32,769 bases of DNA from Oscillospiraceae bacterium (GCA_017461585.1 JAFTYM010000008.1:1-32769); one strand, 5' to 3'. Shown: positions 23,153-32,149, counted from the stretch's first letter. Program-made: numbers and translations. Notes: generated by a model from the letters alone, not told the origin.

Positions 23153-24909
23153 CACTTGCCTCCTTTTAGTCTGTCGGGCAGAGTTTTGTCGGGTGTGACA
23201 AAAAGTGTCTTATAGTCGGTGTAGATTACCATACCCGGTTTTGCTCCTACAGGTTTTTTGACGAATTTTACAAGGCAGAAGTCCACGGGGACATTGCTGC
23301 CCTCGGATGCCTTGGAGTAGAGCGCTGCAAGCTGTGCAGCCTCTGTAAGGGTAGTTTCGTCCACCTCATAGCCATTGGTGGTGATTATAACATGGCTTCC
23401 GTGTATCTTCTGGGTGTGAAGCCAGATATCAAGCTTTGACGAGTGCTTAAGTGTAAGCTGGTCGTTCTGAGTGTTGTTCTTGCCCACGCGTATCTCAAAG
23501 CCTGTAGATGACACAAAGCGCATGGGTTCAAACTTTTGAGGCTTCTGCTTTGCGTTTTTCTTCTGCTGTTTGAGATAGCCTGTACTTTCAAGCTCAGCTC
23601 TTATCTCCGATAGGTCGCGCTCGCCTCCTGCACGCTCTATCTCCTCCAAAACGGACTCAAGGTATTCAAGTTCCGCTTCACCGTTTATTATCTGCTCTGT
23701 GAGAGCCTTTTCGGCGTTTTTAGCCTTGGTGTAGTCCTTGTAATACTTGGCAGCATTCTGCTGAGGGGACTTGGCAGGGTCAAGTGCTATCTCACACTCC
23801 TTACCCTCGGGGTCATAAAAATCAAACGCCCGCAGAACGCTCTGTCCTTTTTTCATGGCGTGCATATTGGCGGAGATTATATCACCGCACTCGCGCAGGC
23901 GTTCTCTGTCAAAGGTCTTTTTAAGCTCCTCATTCTGCATAAGCAGCTTTCGCGAAAGTCTGTCACGGGCATTTTTGACGGTTTTTGTCATGGTAGCAGA
24001 GCGCTGTCTTACTCGCTCCGCTCTCGCCCTGCCTGTGTAAAACTCTTCAAGGCACTCCGAAAAGCTGTCGAATGTCAGAATTTCCGCCGCGGTGCCGTAC
24101 TGCTTCAACGGGAAGCAGTAAAAGTCCGCAAGTCTGCCCTCCGCGTTTTTGACGATGCAGGGAGTGAATTTTTTTGCGTTAATAAAGTCAACTGCAGACG
24201 CAAAAGCAGAGACAAGGGGCGTTGTGTCGCACTCACCTGCTCTTACGTCCGTAATTCCGTATGCGGCGTTCACGATCTCGCGGCATCCTAAGGGAGAGAT
24301 GCCGCTGAAGGTGTCAAGCAGCAGCTTATCAAGGCTTTTGCCGAACTGCGCCCTCTCAATTGCGTTTTCAAGGTCTTCTGCAGTTGCAGCAAAAATAGAG
24401 ATCTTCTCCTGAGGTGGAGGATTTCTGTAAAAAAGTCCCGGCAGGACCTGCCTTTTTTCGGACATGGACATGTCAACGCGGCGAAGGCAATCTAAAATTA
24501 TACCTTCGCTGTCAGTGAGGATTATATTTGAATATCTGCCCATTAGCTCAACGATGAGCTTCCTGCTTTCATCATCACCGAAGATGCTCTTATGCTCAAA
24601 GGAGAAGACTACGGCTCTCTCGCCCTGTATCTGCTGCACATCGGTGAGAACGGTACCTACAAGGTGCTTTCTCAGAAGCATGCAGAACATGGGCGGCTGG
24701 GCAGGGTTTTCATAGGATGACTTTGTAAAATGGATGCGTGCATCTCCCGTACCTGCAGAGACAAGGAGCTTTACATTATCCTGCTTCGTACGCAGAGAGA
24801 TTATAAGCTCATCGCGCTCTGGCTGCTGGACCTTGTCTACCCTTGCATCCTTCAGCACATCCGACAATTCATTCACAACCGCCGAAAGGCATACTGCGTC
24901 AAGAGGCAT
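23152..24909 (-). CDS. rqcH: RqcH, NFACT-family ribosome quality control factor
   Basis: A 585-residue homologue of bacterial RqcH / eukaryotic Rqc2-NEMF (older name fibronectin-binding protein). It binds stalled 50S subunits with peptidyl-tRNA and adds C-terminal alanine tails that mark the chain for degradation. Seen: NFACT-N domain at residues 1-240 with ELMGRYSNIILTD (121-133), a central coiled-coil stretch (about 290-440), and NFACT-R near the C-terminus with KNNTQNDQLTLKH and GSHVIIT. At the position of the functional Asp-Arg pair (97-98 in Bacillus subtilis RqcH, from memory) this protein reads Glu97-Arg98. It starts at the base after the mrnC stop (TAAATG), so the two are coupled. Confidence 0.93.
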   Translation of the reverse strand: MPLDAVCLSAVVNELSDVLKDARVDKVQQPERDELIISLRTKQDNVKLLVSAGTGDARIHFTKSSYENPAQPPMFCMLLRKHLVGTVLTDVQQIQGERAVVFSFEHKSIFGDDESRKLIVELMGRYSNIILTDSEGIILDCLRRVDMSMSEKRQVLPGLFYRNPPPQEKISIFAATAEDLENAIERAQFGKSLDKLLLDTFSGISPLGCREIVNAAYGITDVRAGECDTTPLVSAFASAVDFINAKKFTPCIVKNAEGRLADFYCFPLKQYGTAAEILTFDSFSECLEEFYTGRARAERVRQRSATMTKTVKNARDRLSRKLLMQNEELKKTFDRERLRECGDIISANMHAMKKGQSVLRAFDFYDPEGKECEIALDPAKSPQQNAAKYYKDYTKAKNAEKALTEQIINGEAELEYLESVLEEIERAGGERDLSEIRAELESTGYLKQQKKNAKQKPQKFEPMRFVSSTGFEIRVGKNNTQNDQLTLKHSSKLDIWLHTQKIHGSHVIITTNGYEVDETTLTEAAQLAALYSKASEGSNVPVDFCLVKFVKKPVGAKPGMVIYTDYKTLFVTPDKTLPDRLKGGK

Positions 24910-25317
24910 TTACACATCCTCCTTCATTATGAGGGCAAAGAGCTCATTTAAACGCACTGTCTCCCCGTGAAGATAAAGCCAACCAAACAGAGTCTCAAGG
25001 CCTGTTGCAGCGTGATATTCGCCGATGGTTGCACGGTTAGGCACAGAGTTTACGCGTGTGTTGCGTCCTCTCTTGTAAACCGCAGCCTCGCGGTCTGTAA
25101 GATGCGGCAGTATAGCCTCAACAGCCTTTGCCTGAGCAGGGGCGGAAACACGCTGTACTGTCATCTTATGGAGGTTGGAGGACTTGGCATATCCGTGCTC
25201 ACACATCCATGTGCGCACCATTATCTCAAATACGGCATCACCCAAATGTGCAAGACCGAGATTTGAGATGGCGTTTATATCATCCTCGGGAAGAGTTATC
25301 TTAAAGTAATCTGTCAT
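24910..25317 (-). CDS. mrnC: mini-ribonuclease III
   Basis: A 135-residue RNase III catalytic domain without a double-stranded RNA-binding domain, as expected for Mini-III. In Bacillus subtilis it matures 23S rRNA. Seen: LAHLGDAVFEIMVR with the signature Asp, and a C-terminal TGLETLFGWLYLHG segment holding the second acidic site. The start at 25317 is preferred: AGGTG lies upstream, while an in-frame ATG at 25341 has no site. It is in tandem with rqcH and downstream of ftsZ, separated by a GC-rich hairpin, so some read-through from ftsZ is likely. Confidence 0.92.
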   Translation of the reverse strand: MTDYFKITLPEDDINAISNLGLAHLGDAVFEIMVRTWMCEHGYAKSSNLHKMTVQRVSAPAQAKAVEAILPHLTDREAAVYKRGRNTRVNSVPNRATIGEYHAATGLETLFGWLYLHGETVRLNELFALIMKEDV

Positions 25318-25348
25318 AGTGTTACACCTGTTGTACGACATAAATAAC

Positions 25349-25370
25349 GGGCGGGCAAAATTGCCCGCCC
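25349..25370 (-). terminator. GC-rich hairpin after ftsZ, probable partial terminator
   Basis: GGGCGGGC (25349-25356) and GCCCGCCC (25363-25370) form a strong stem, extendable by AA/TT, between ftsZ and mrnC. The following minus-strand bases (GTTATTTATG) are a poor T tract, so termination is probably incomplete. Confidence 0.65.
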
Positions 25371-25387
25371 TTAAGGTTCATTGTTTC

Positions 25388-26497
25388 TTATTTGGAGTTG
25401 AAGATCTTGAAGATTGTATCGAAGGGATCATCTTCTGCAGCTGCGGGAGCTTCTGTCTGAACTTCTGCTTCCTTCTTCTCTGTAGCTTCTGTGTACATGC
25501 CTGTTGTCTTTTCGGGCTCTGCTGCGGGAGCAGCAGCTACGGGACGCTCATCAAAACGTGTTGCAACAACAGTTACGCGGATCTCGTCGTCCATTGTCTC
25601 GTCGAAGTTTGCACCGAAGATGATGTTTGCATCGGGATGTGCAGCCTGCTGGATAAGACCTGCAGCAGCTTCAACGTCCTCAAGACCGATATCCATGGAG
25701 CCTGTGATGTTGACAAGAACACCGCGGGCACCGTTGATGGATGTCTCCATGAGGGGGCTGGAGATAGCAGCACGAGCTGCGTCCTCAGCCTTGCCCTTAC
25801 CTGCAGCGTGACCTACGCCCATGTGAGCATAGCCTGCATCCTTCATGATAGCAGTAACGTCTGCAAAGTCGAGGTTGATGAAGCCTGTATTCTTAACGAG
25901 GTCAGCAATGCTTGTAACAGCCTGAAGCAGAACTTCGTCAGCGATCTGGAAGGCGTTGGAGAAAGTCAGCTTCTGATCTGTAGCATGCTTGATTCTGTCA
26001 TTGGGAATGATAAGAAGGGAGTCTACCTTACCGAGGAGGTTCTTGATGCCTTCTTCAGCCTGAGCCATTCTGCGGCGTCCTTCAAATGTGAAGGGCTTTG
26101 TAACAACGCCGACTGTGAGAACGCCTGCTTCACGTGCAATATCAGCAACAACGGGAGACGCACCTGTACCTGTGCCGCCACCCATACCGCAAGCGATAAA
26201 GACCATGTCAGCATTTTCGATAGCCTTGGCGATATTGTTGCGGCTTTCCTCAGCTGCCTTCTTGCCGATCTCGGGGTTGGAGCCTGCGCCCTGTCCGTGT
26301 GTCAGCTTTTCGCCGATCTGGATCTTCTGATCTGCAACGGAAATTGCAAGAGCGGGCTTATCTGTATTAACGGCAATGAACTCTGCGCTCTGATTGCCTG
26401 ACTGTACCATTCTGTTTACAACGTTATTACCTGCGCCGCCGACACCAACAACTTTTATAGTTACAACATTATCGGGACCTGATTCGAGAGAAAACAT
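25388..26497 (-). CDS. ftsZ: cell division protein FtsZ
   Basis: A 369-residue tubulin homologue forming the cytokinetic Z ring. Seen: GVGGAGNNVVNRM near the N-terminus, the GTP-binding signature GGGTGTGASPVVADIA, the T7 loop NLDFADV with the catalytic Asp, then an acidic Ala/Glu/Pro linker (about 325-355) and a C-terminal partner-binding peptide DDPFDTIFKIFN. AGGAGG lies about 7 bases before the ATG. It has its own promoter in the 207-base gap after ftsQ, in addition to any read-through from the upstream cell-wall genes. Confidence 0.98.
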   Translation of the reverse strand: MFSLESGPDNVVTIKVVGVGGAGNNVVNRMVQSGNQSAEFIAVNTDKPALAISVADQKIQIGEKLTHGQGAGSNPEIGKKAAEESRNNIAKAIENADMVFIACGMGGGTGTGASPVVADIAREAGVLTVGVVTKPFTFEGRRRMAQAEEGIKNLLGKVDSLLIIPNDRIKHATDQKLTFSNAFQIADEVLLQAVTSIADLVKNTGFINLDFADVTAIMKDAGYAHMGVGHAAGKGKAEDAARAAISSPLMETSINGARGVLVNITGSMDIGLEDVEAAAGLIQQAAHPDANIIFGANFDETMDDEIRVTVVATRFDERPVAAAPAAEPEKTTGMYTEATEKKEAEVQTEAPAAAEDDPFDTIFKIFNSK

Positions 26498-26595
26498 AGT
26501 ATATCCTCCTGTTTATTTATTTAATCGTGGAACAGCAGGAAAATATCTTTTGTAAAAAAGGACACTATCCCACTTTTAGTTTCAATATACAACTT

Positions 26596-26634
26596 ATTTT
26601 ATTACGATTTTTCCTACAGGTCAATAGTTTGACC
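26596..26634 (-). promoter_or_regulatory. ftsZ promoter overlapped by an inverted repeat
   Basis: On the minus strand TTGACC (complement of 26619-26624), a 17-base spacer and TAAAAT (complement of 26596-26601). The -35 box is one arm of a dyad, GGTCAA-TAGT-TTGACC (26619-26634), a plausible operator. The transcript leader is about 95 bases. No gene lies on the opposite strand. Confidence 0.7.
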
Positions 26635-26704
26635 GCACATAATTTTGAATTATTTTTAACGAAAACGCCCTTTATCCCCTCCGATTGCCATATTTTGCCA
26701 TTTT

Positions 26705-27427
26705 TCATCGGGATGGTTCAAAGTAGGACTTGCCCTCTTCGGAAACGTCGATAAGACCTGTGTCGGTTTCTTCCAGCTGAGATATTATGCCGTCAATGCG
26801 CGACATCTTATACTCAAGCTGCTCACCGCTGCCGACGTTTACCGTAAATCTGCCGAGATAGTCAAAGGTGATATGACCGATATTGGTCACATCCAGCCAT
26901 GTGACGTAGGTTGAAAATCCGTCGTCCCCCAGTCTGTTTAAGACCGCCTGAGTAAAAGCAAGTCTCGTCTCATCGCTTTTATCGACTGAAACCACATTTC
27001 CAACCTTCACCTCTGTTACGGTAAGCCCGATAACCTCTATATACGTATCATCAGCTTCAACCTCACCTGTTATGCGGCAGTTTTCGTCCATAAGGTACAT
27101 AACACCTTCAAACTCAATACCTGCCCTTGCGATGCCCTCGGAAACGGCTATTCTCACCGTTCCTGGTAATTCGCGCGTTACAGATGCAAAGCTGATATAC
27201 GGAAATGTCTGTGTGATTTTACTCTCAGCTGCACGGGTGTTTATAAAAAACAGGTTGCTGCCTGTTTTTATGCCCGATGCCTCGATGATCTCATCTGCTG
27301 TATACTCATAGGCACCGTCTACAAGTATTTCATTTATGTCAAAAAGCATACCGAAGCCTGCAAACAGCAGCGCAATTACAGCTGCTGCTATGAGAACCAG
27401 CTTTATGCCTCTTCCTCTTTTGTTCAT
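26705..27427 (-). CDS. ftsQ: cell division protein FtsQ/DivIB
   Basis: A 240-residue bitopic membrane protein linking early and late divisome proteins. Residues 1-8 are basic and cytoplasmic, about 9-28 form the single transmembrane helix, and 29-100 form the POTRA domain (INEILVDGAYEYTADEII through SVTRELPGTVRIAVSEG). The beta domain follows and ends near residue 225. Length is normal for Clostridia. It lies 15 bases after murA and is the last gene before the 207-base ftsZ leader. Confidence 0.9.
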   Translation of the reverse strand: MNKRGRGIKLVLIAAAVIALLFAGFGMLFDINEILVDGAYEYTADEIIEASGIKTGSNLFFINTRAAESKITQTFPYISFASVTRELPGTVRIAVSEGIARAGIEFEGVMYLMDENCRITGEVEADDTYIEVIGLTVTEVKVGNVVSVDKSDETRLAFTQAVLNRLGDDGFSTYVTWLDVTNIGHITFDYLGRFTVNVGSGEQLEYKMSRIDGIISQLEETDTGLIDVSEEGKSYFEPSR

Positions 27428-27442
27428 TATAAGGTCACATCC

Positions 27443-28699
27443 TTATTTCTTAAGTATCCCGGCACACGCACCGAGACAGTTTAAGTCATAGACAATGTCG
27501 TCATAGCCGCGTCGGATATGGTGGATATCCGTTATTAGTGTCTCCCCTTCTGCGCCCAATGCTGCAACGACCAGGGCCGCTCCTCCACGCAGGTCAGATG
27601 CCCTGACGGGAATACCGCGGAGCATATCAACGCCCGTAACCGCGGCAACTCTGCCAATTATGCGGATATCCGCGCCAAGGCGGTTAAGCTCGTCACCGTG
27701 ACGAAAGCGGTTTTCAAATATATTCTCTACGAATACGCTTGTGCCCTCCGCCTTCAGTACCGCCGCCATAACAGGCGGCTGGGCATCCGTCGCAAATCCG
27801 GGATAGGGTCTTGTTACAACAGGGCGGATCGCCTTCGGCTTATCGGAAGCAATGATATGTATAACGTCTCCCATACAGTCTATATCAGCTCCCGTCTGCC
27901 TCAAAGCATCGGTCACAGCCTCAAGATGGGTTTTCTCTGTGTTTCTCAAAAATATCTCGCCGCCTGCAGAAACCGCAGCAGACATATAAGTCGCGGCAAC
28001 TATTCTGTCGGGTATGACAGTATGGGTACAGCCGTGAAATTCCGAAACGCCTTCAACGATTACCGTTGATGTCCCCGCACCCTTTACCTTTGCGCCCATG
28101 GCGTTTAAAAAGTTCTGCAGATCTGCTATTTCAGGTTCACGGGCAGCGTTTGTAATAACGGTTGTGCCGTTTGCGGCACATGCAGCTATCATGGCGTTTT
28201 CCGTTGCTCCCACGCTTGGAAGCGTAAAGTTTATATCGGCTGCATTTAAAGAATCCGCCTTGCAGGATATGTTCCCTGCAGTCTCGCAAAAGTCTGCTCC
28301 CAGAGCTTCCATTGCCTTTATGTGAAGGTCTATGGGGCGAGGCCCCAGCTCACATCCTCCGGGAAGAGACAGCTCAGCTCTGTGAAACCGCGCCAACACC
28401 GCACCCAGAAATATGACTGAGGAGCGCATCTCGCTCATTAGGTCGTGGGGCACATCGAATCTTGATGCGTCCACAGAGTCGATAATCACCGTACTGCCCT
28501 CCTGCTTTGCTCTGCAGCCAAGGTGGCGCAGAATGGCAAGCGATGCCGTAACATCGCTCAAAGACGGGCAGTTATGTATAACGCAGGTCCCTTTTGACAG
28601 TAAGGACGCTGCCAGTATGGGCAGTACGCTGTTTTTCGCCCCTTGCACGTGGACTTCACCGTACAGCTTCCTGCCGCCTGTAATTTTAATAATATCCAT
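27443..28699 (-). CDS. murA: UDP-N-acetylglucosamine 1-carboxyvinyltransferase
   Basis: A 418-residue enzyme transferring enolpyruvate from PEP to UDP-GlcNAc, the first committed step of peptidoglycan synthesis in the cytosol. Seen: K22-N23 in GAKNSVLP, the PEP-attacking Cys116 in PGGCELGPRPIDLH (the residue targeted by fosfomycin; Cys, not Asp, so sensitivity is expected), and the late catalytic Asp in ATDAQPP. Placement inside the dcw cluster between murG and ftsQ is typical of Clostridia. GGGGGA acts as ribosome binding site; a small hairpin lies directly upstream. Confidence 0.96.
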   Translation of the reverse strand: MDIIKITGGRKLYGEVHVQGAKNSVLPILAASLLSKGTCVIHNCPSLSDVTASLAILRHLGCRAKQEGSTVIIDSVDASRFDVPHDLMSEMRSSVIFLGAVLARFHRAELSLPGGCELGPRPIDLHIKAMEALGADFCETAGNISCKADSLNAADINFTLPSVGATENAMIAACAANGTTVITNAAREPEIADLQNFLNAMGAKVKGAGTSTVIVEGVSEFHGCTHTVIPDRIVAATYMSAAVSAGGEIFLRNTEKTHLEAVTDALRQTGADIDCMGDVIHIIASDKPKAIRPVVTRPYPGFATDAQPPVMAAVLKAEGTSVFVENIFENRFRHGDELNRLGADIRIIGRVAAVTGVDMLRGIPVRASDLRGGAALVVAALGAEGETLITDIHHIRRGYDDIVYDLNCLGACAGILKK

Positions 28700-28710
28700 T
28701 AAAATCCCCC

Positions 28711-28728
28711 GTTTTACAAAAGTAAAAC
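28711..28728 (-). repeat. small hairpin upstream of the murA ribosome binding site
   Basis: GTTTTAC (28711-28717) and GTAAAAC (28722-28728) with an AAAA loop in the 59-base murG-murA gap, adjacent to the GGGGGA ribosome binding site. It might modulate translation or mRNA processing. Confidence 0.5.
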
Positions 28729-28758
28729 ATTATATGCGTCAGGGGATATATTTGATAA

Positions 28759-29880
28759 TCAGATTTTTTCGAGAATAATGTCAGCAATTTTCTTTGCGCA
28801 GTCGGGAACGCCCATAGCCTTTACGGCATCGGACATTTTATCAAGGGCATCTACGTCTGCAACGAGAGCCGAAACCTTGTCGAAGAGCAGCTTACCCGTG
28901 CACTCAGCCTCGGTCACAACAACCGCACCGCCGCCGTTTTCAATAGTGCGTGCATTCTTCTCCTGATGGTTGTCCGTTACATAGGGAGACGGAATGAGAA
29001 GCGCAGGCTTGCCGATGGCTGTAAGCTCGCCCATGGTGGAAGCGCCGGAGCGGCACATTACCATGTCTGCCGCTGTCATTACAACAGGCATGTCGTCGAT
29101 ATAAGAACGAAGCTCTGTGTATTTCAGATTATCGGGATCAACTCCGCGCTCACGAAGAGTATTTCTCATGCTCTCCATTCCTTCTTCACCGCCGCCTGTT
29201 GCGTGGATATGACGGAATGCGCCAACTTCGTTGTTAATAGCAATAAACTCTGCCGTCGCATCGGTAAGACGTGAAGCGCCCAAAGAGCCCCAGAAAGAGA
29301 CAACCAGCGGCTTATCCCAGATACCGACCTTGCCCCTCGCCTGCTCCTTTGTGAAGTCGTCAAAGCCGACGCGGACAGGTGTGCCCGTAAAGACAACGCG
29401 GGAAGGGTCTTTATAATATTTCTCAAGTCCCGGGAATGCCACCATTACCTTGTCTACAGTTGTCTGCAGAAGCTTTGTGGTAAGACCGGGAATTGCATTT
29501 GACTCGTGAATAAATGTGGGTATGCCCATTTTTGCCGCAGCAGACAGGACGGGATAGCAGACATATCCGCCTGTGCCGATGGCGGCATCGGGCTTAAACT
29601 CGCGAATAAGCTTTTTTGCCTGAGCGGACCCGATAACGATATTGGCTGCAGCCTTTACGTTTCGTACAATGTTCTCAGCGGATAATTTACGCTGAAAGCC
29701 CGAGGACTTAATATTGACAATGTCAAAGCCTGCCATGGGAATATGACGGTTTTCCATCTCACGTCCCGAGCCTACAAACAAAAACTTGCTGTCGGGCATA
29801 AGCTCTTTAAGCATTCCTGCTATTGCAAGGGCAGGATTTATATGTCCTGCAGTACCTGCACAGGTTATCAAGAATTTCAT
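28759..29880 (-). CDS. murG: MurG, UDP-GlcNAc:lipid I N-acetylglucosaminyltransferase
   Basis: A 373-residue GT-B glycosyltransferase at the inner face of the membrane that makes lipid II from lipid I. Seen: the N-terminal G loop as GTAGHINPALA (family GTGGHxxPALA), PDAAIGTGGYVCYPVL, IHESNAIPGLT, and the donor-binding RSGASTMGELTAIGKPALLIPSP. Its ATG overlaps the ftsW stop (ATGA), with GGAGG supplied from inside ftsW. Length is normal. Confidence 0.96.
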   Translation of the reverse strand: MKFLITCAGTAGHINPALAIAGMLKELMPDSKFLFVGSGREMENRHIPMAGFDIVNIKSSGFQRKLSAENIVRNVKAAANIVIGSAQAKKLIREFKPDAAIGTGGYVCYPVLSAAAKMGIPTFIHESNAIPGLTTKLLQTTVDKVMVAFPGLEKYYKDPSRVVFTGTPVRVGFDDFTKEQARGKVGIWDKPLVVSFWGSLGASRLTDATAEFIAINNEVGAFRHIHATGGGEEGMESMRNTLRERGVDPDNLKYTELRSYIDDMPVVMTAADMVMCRSGASTMGELTAIGKPALLIPSPYVTDNHQEKNARTIENGGGAVVVTEAECTGKLLFDKVSALVADVDALDKMSDAVKAMGVPDCAKKIADIILEKI

Positions 29881-31079
29881 TTTTCATCCTCCGCCTTAAG
29901 GGGAATATCTCGTGAGACGGACAGGACAATGCCCATCTCTATCATCTGTATCCAAAGTGCAGTTCCGCCGTAGCTGAAAAACGGCAGCGAAATACCTGTA
30001 CTGGGGATAAGATTTGTAACAACGGCTACGTTGAGGAACACCTGCATTGCAAGAAGTCCTGCTATGCCCGTTGAAATAAGCGAACCGTATTTTGTCTTTG
30101 CGTGGAGAGCGATCCAGAAGCATCTGATGATGAGCAGCGCAAACAGCATGAGGATAAGCATTGCGCCGATAAAGCCGAGCTCTTCGCAGATTATCGGAAA
30201 AATATAGTCGTTGTGCTCTTCGGGAAGATACATGTACTTCTGTCTGCTCTGTCCCAGACCGACGCCCAAAAGTCCGCCCGAACCTATGGCGTACAGAGAC
30301 TGAAGCACCTGAAAGCCGCTGTCCAGAGGGTCATTTTCGGGGTGGAGCCATGCAGTTACTCGGTCCTGTGCGTAAGGCAGGACAAGAATTGCCAGTACAA
30401 CAAGTGCGGATACCGCCAGAACAGCGCCGCCGATCCACTTGAGGTTTGCACCGCCTGCGATGATCATTATACCTGTAATACCAATAATGATGATGGAGGC
30501 GGAGAGGTGCGGCTCCAGAACGAGAAGTCCCACGATTATCGCCGCCACGATGCCGAAGGGCAGAATACCGTGCCTGAAGGTTTTCATCTGCTTTTTCGGT
30601 GTTTTACAGATCATTGTGGCGTAAGCCAGAATTACACCGATCTTTGCGATTTCAGAGGGCTGGAAGGTTGTAAAACCAAGGTTGATCCATCTTCTTGAAC
30701 CGCCGCCGACGATACCGATTATGAGAACCAGCGCCAGCATTATTATGGCTACGAACAGCAGCATCATAGACCAGCGACGGAATGTGTTGACGCGGATCTT
30801 TGATACGACATACATAAGTCCCACGCCGGTCACGGCGAAAATAAGCTGTCTTGTGAAAATATAAGTGGGGTTGTTGCCCTCATAATATGCCCTTGCAAAG
30901 CTGGCGGAGAGCACCATAATGACGCCGACCGTCAGAAGTACGATAACAAGGAGCAGAAGAGGCAGATCCAGACTGCCGCGTCTCTTTTTAGCCATCTCAG
31001 CAGAGTCAGGCATTTCAGGCAGTTTTTCTATATTATCCTGCTTTCCTGTCTCACGATAATATTTTTCAAACTCTTCCAT
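29877..31079 (-). CDS. ftsW: FtsW, SEDS-family peptidoglycan glycosyltransferase of division
   Basis: A 400-residue polytopic membrane protein polymerising lipid II at the septum. The start at 31079 follows AGGAGG by 8 bases; the GTG at 31088 overlaps that site and is unlikely. An acidic cytoplasmic N-terminus of about 35 residues precedes ten predicted helices. Seen: GGGSRRWINLGFTTFQPSEIAK, the large loop LGQSRQKYMYLPEEHNDYIFPIICEELGF with the functional acidic residues, and STGISLPFFSYGGTALW. It lies between mraY and murG, with no murD in between. Confidence 0.95.
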   Translation of the reverse strand: MEEFEKYYRETGKQDNIEKLPEMPDSAEMAKKRRGSLDLPLLLLVIVLLTVGVIMVLSASFARAYYEGNNPTYIFTRQLIFAVTGVGLMYVVSKIRVNTFRRWSMMLLFVAIIMLALVLIIGIVGGGSRRWINLGFTTFQPSEIAKIGVILAYATMICKTPKKQMKTFRHGILPFGIVAAIIVGLLVLEPHLSASIIIIGITGIMIIAGGANLKWIGGAVLAVSALVVLAILVLPYAQDRVTAWLHPENDPLDSGFQVLQSLYAIGSGGLLGVGLGQSRQKYMYLPEEHNDYIFPIICEELGFIGAMLILMLFALLIIRCFWIALHAKTKYGSLISTGIAGLLAMQVFLNVAVVTNLIPSTGISLPFFSYGGTALWIQMIEMGIVLSVSRDIPLKAEDEK

Positions 31080-31114
31080 TCCCGTCACCTCCTGTCAAAT
31101 GGGAAATTGCGGTT

Positions 31115-32107
31115 TTATGCGCTGAATCTTCCGTACACACCAAGGAAGGATATTACAGCGAAAATAAGTGAAAACAGAGAGAATACCCAGAACACCTTGT
31201 ATTCGTTCCAGCCGCACATCTCAAAGTGGTGGTGGATGGGCGCCATTTTGAATATTCTCTTGCCGTGGGTAAGCTTAAAGTAAGTTACCTGAATAATGTC
31301 GGACATTGTTTCGATTATGTATACGATGCCCAAAGGGATAAGGATAAGGGGCATATCCATAGAAAATGCCATTGCACAGACAGCTCCGCCCAAAAACAGA
31401 GAGCCTGTGTCGCCCATGAATACCTTTGCAGGGTGATAGTTGAAGATAAGAAATGCAAAGAGAGCGCCTGCAAGTGCTGCTGCGAAAATGCCGTGAACTC
31501 TGTAGCCCCATACTGCAGCTACAGCTACATAGCACAGAGCAACGGGGATGGATACGCCTGTTGCAAGACCGTCTATACCGTCTGTGATGTTAACCGCATT
31601 GACGCAGCCGACGATGACAAAAGCGGCAAATATGAAGTATACGACCTCGGGCAGCTTCCATGATATATCAAAGAAAGGGATGTAAAGGTTGGGAGTGAGC
31701 TGACCTGTAAGGCGCATAAGAAGTACGAACACAACAGCCGCAGCCAGCTGAAGGATAAACTTCTGTCCCGATGAAAGGCCTGTGTTCTGCTTCTTTTTCA
31801 GCTTCTGCCAGTCGTCAAAAAAGCCAATCGCACCGAAAATAAGAGCAAAAGCGAGAACATAGATGTGTGTCAGCTCGCCTTCAAGCATCTGAGGAAAGCC
31901 TACGGCGATAATGGCAACGACTATGCCGATTATAAAGATAACGCCGCCCATTGTAGGTGTCCCCTGCTTTGTCATGTGCCATGTGGGGCCTATCTCTTTA
32001 ATCATCTGTCCTGCCTTAATCTTGCGAAGATAAGGCACAATAATTATTCCTGCAACTGCCGTAACCGCAAAGGCGACGGCAAAAGCCAATAACAAACTAA
32101 CTGTCAT
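31115..32107 (-). CDS. mraY: MraY, phospho-N-acetylmuramoyl-pentapeptide transferase
   Basis: A 330-residue membrane enzyme making lipid I from UDP-MurNAc-pentapeptide and undecaprenyl phosphate. The start at 32107 follows AGGAGG by 8 bases; the earlier in-frame ATGs at 32128 and 32125 lie upstream of that site. Seen: GTPTMGG near the N-terminus, the Asp pair in FFDDWQK, NAVNITDGIDGLATG, MGDTGSL, and the HHH motif in APIHHHFE. About ten helices. It follows murE directly; the murF gene commonly found between them is absent. Confidence 0.96.
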   Translation of the reverse strand: MTVSLLLAFAVAFAVTAVAGIIIVPYLRKIKAGQMIKEIGPTWHMTKQGTPTMGGVIFIIGIVVAIIAVGFPQMLEGELTHIYVLAFALIFGAIGFFDDWQKLKKKQNTGLSSGQKFILQLAAAVVFVLLMRLTGQLTPNLYIPFFDISWKLPEVVYFIFAAFVIVGCVNAVNITDGIDGLATGVSIPVALCYVAVAAVWGYRVHGIFAAALAGALFAFLIFNYHPAKVFMGDTGSLFLGGAVCAMAFSMDMPLILIPLGIVYIIETMSDIIQVTYFKLTHGKRIFKMAPIHHHFEMCGWNEYKVFWVFSLFSLIFAVISFLGVYGRFSA

Positions 32108-32122
32108 TTGTAAAACCTCCTG

Positions 32123-32144
32123 CATCAAAGTATCCGCTTTGATG
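32123..32144 (-). repeat. intercistronic hairpin between murE and mraY
   Basis: CATCAAAG (32123-32130) and CTTTGATG (32137-32144) form a perfect 8-bp stem directly upstream of the mraY ribosome binding site. There is no T tract, so it is not a terminator. Confidence 0.6.
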
Positions 32145-32149
32145 GGTCA

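Noticed and set aside
25319-26401. A 360-residue open frame antisense to ftsZ
   Set aside because: It lies wholly opposite the unmistakable ftsZ gene, is very rich in Cys and Ser as antisense frames of biased genes are, and has no ribosome binding site.
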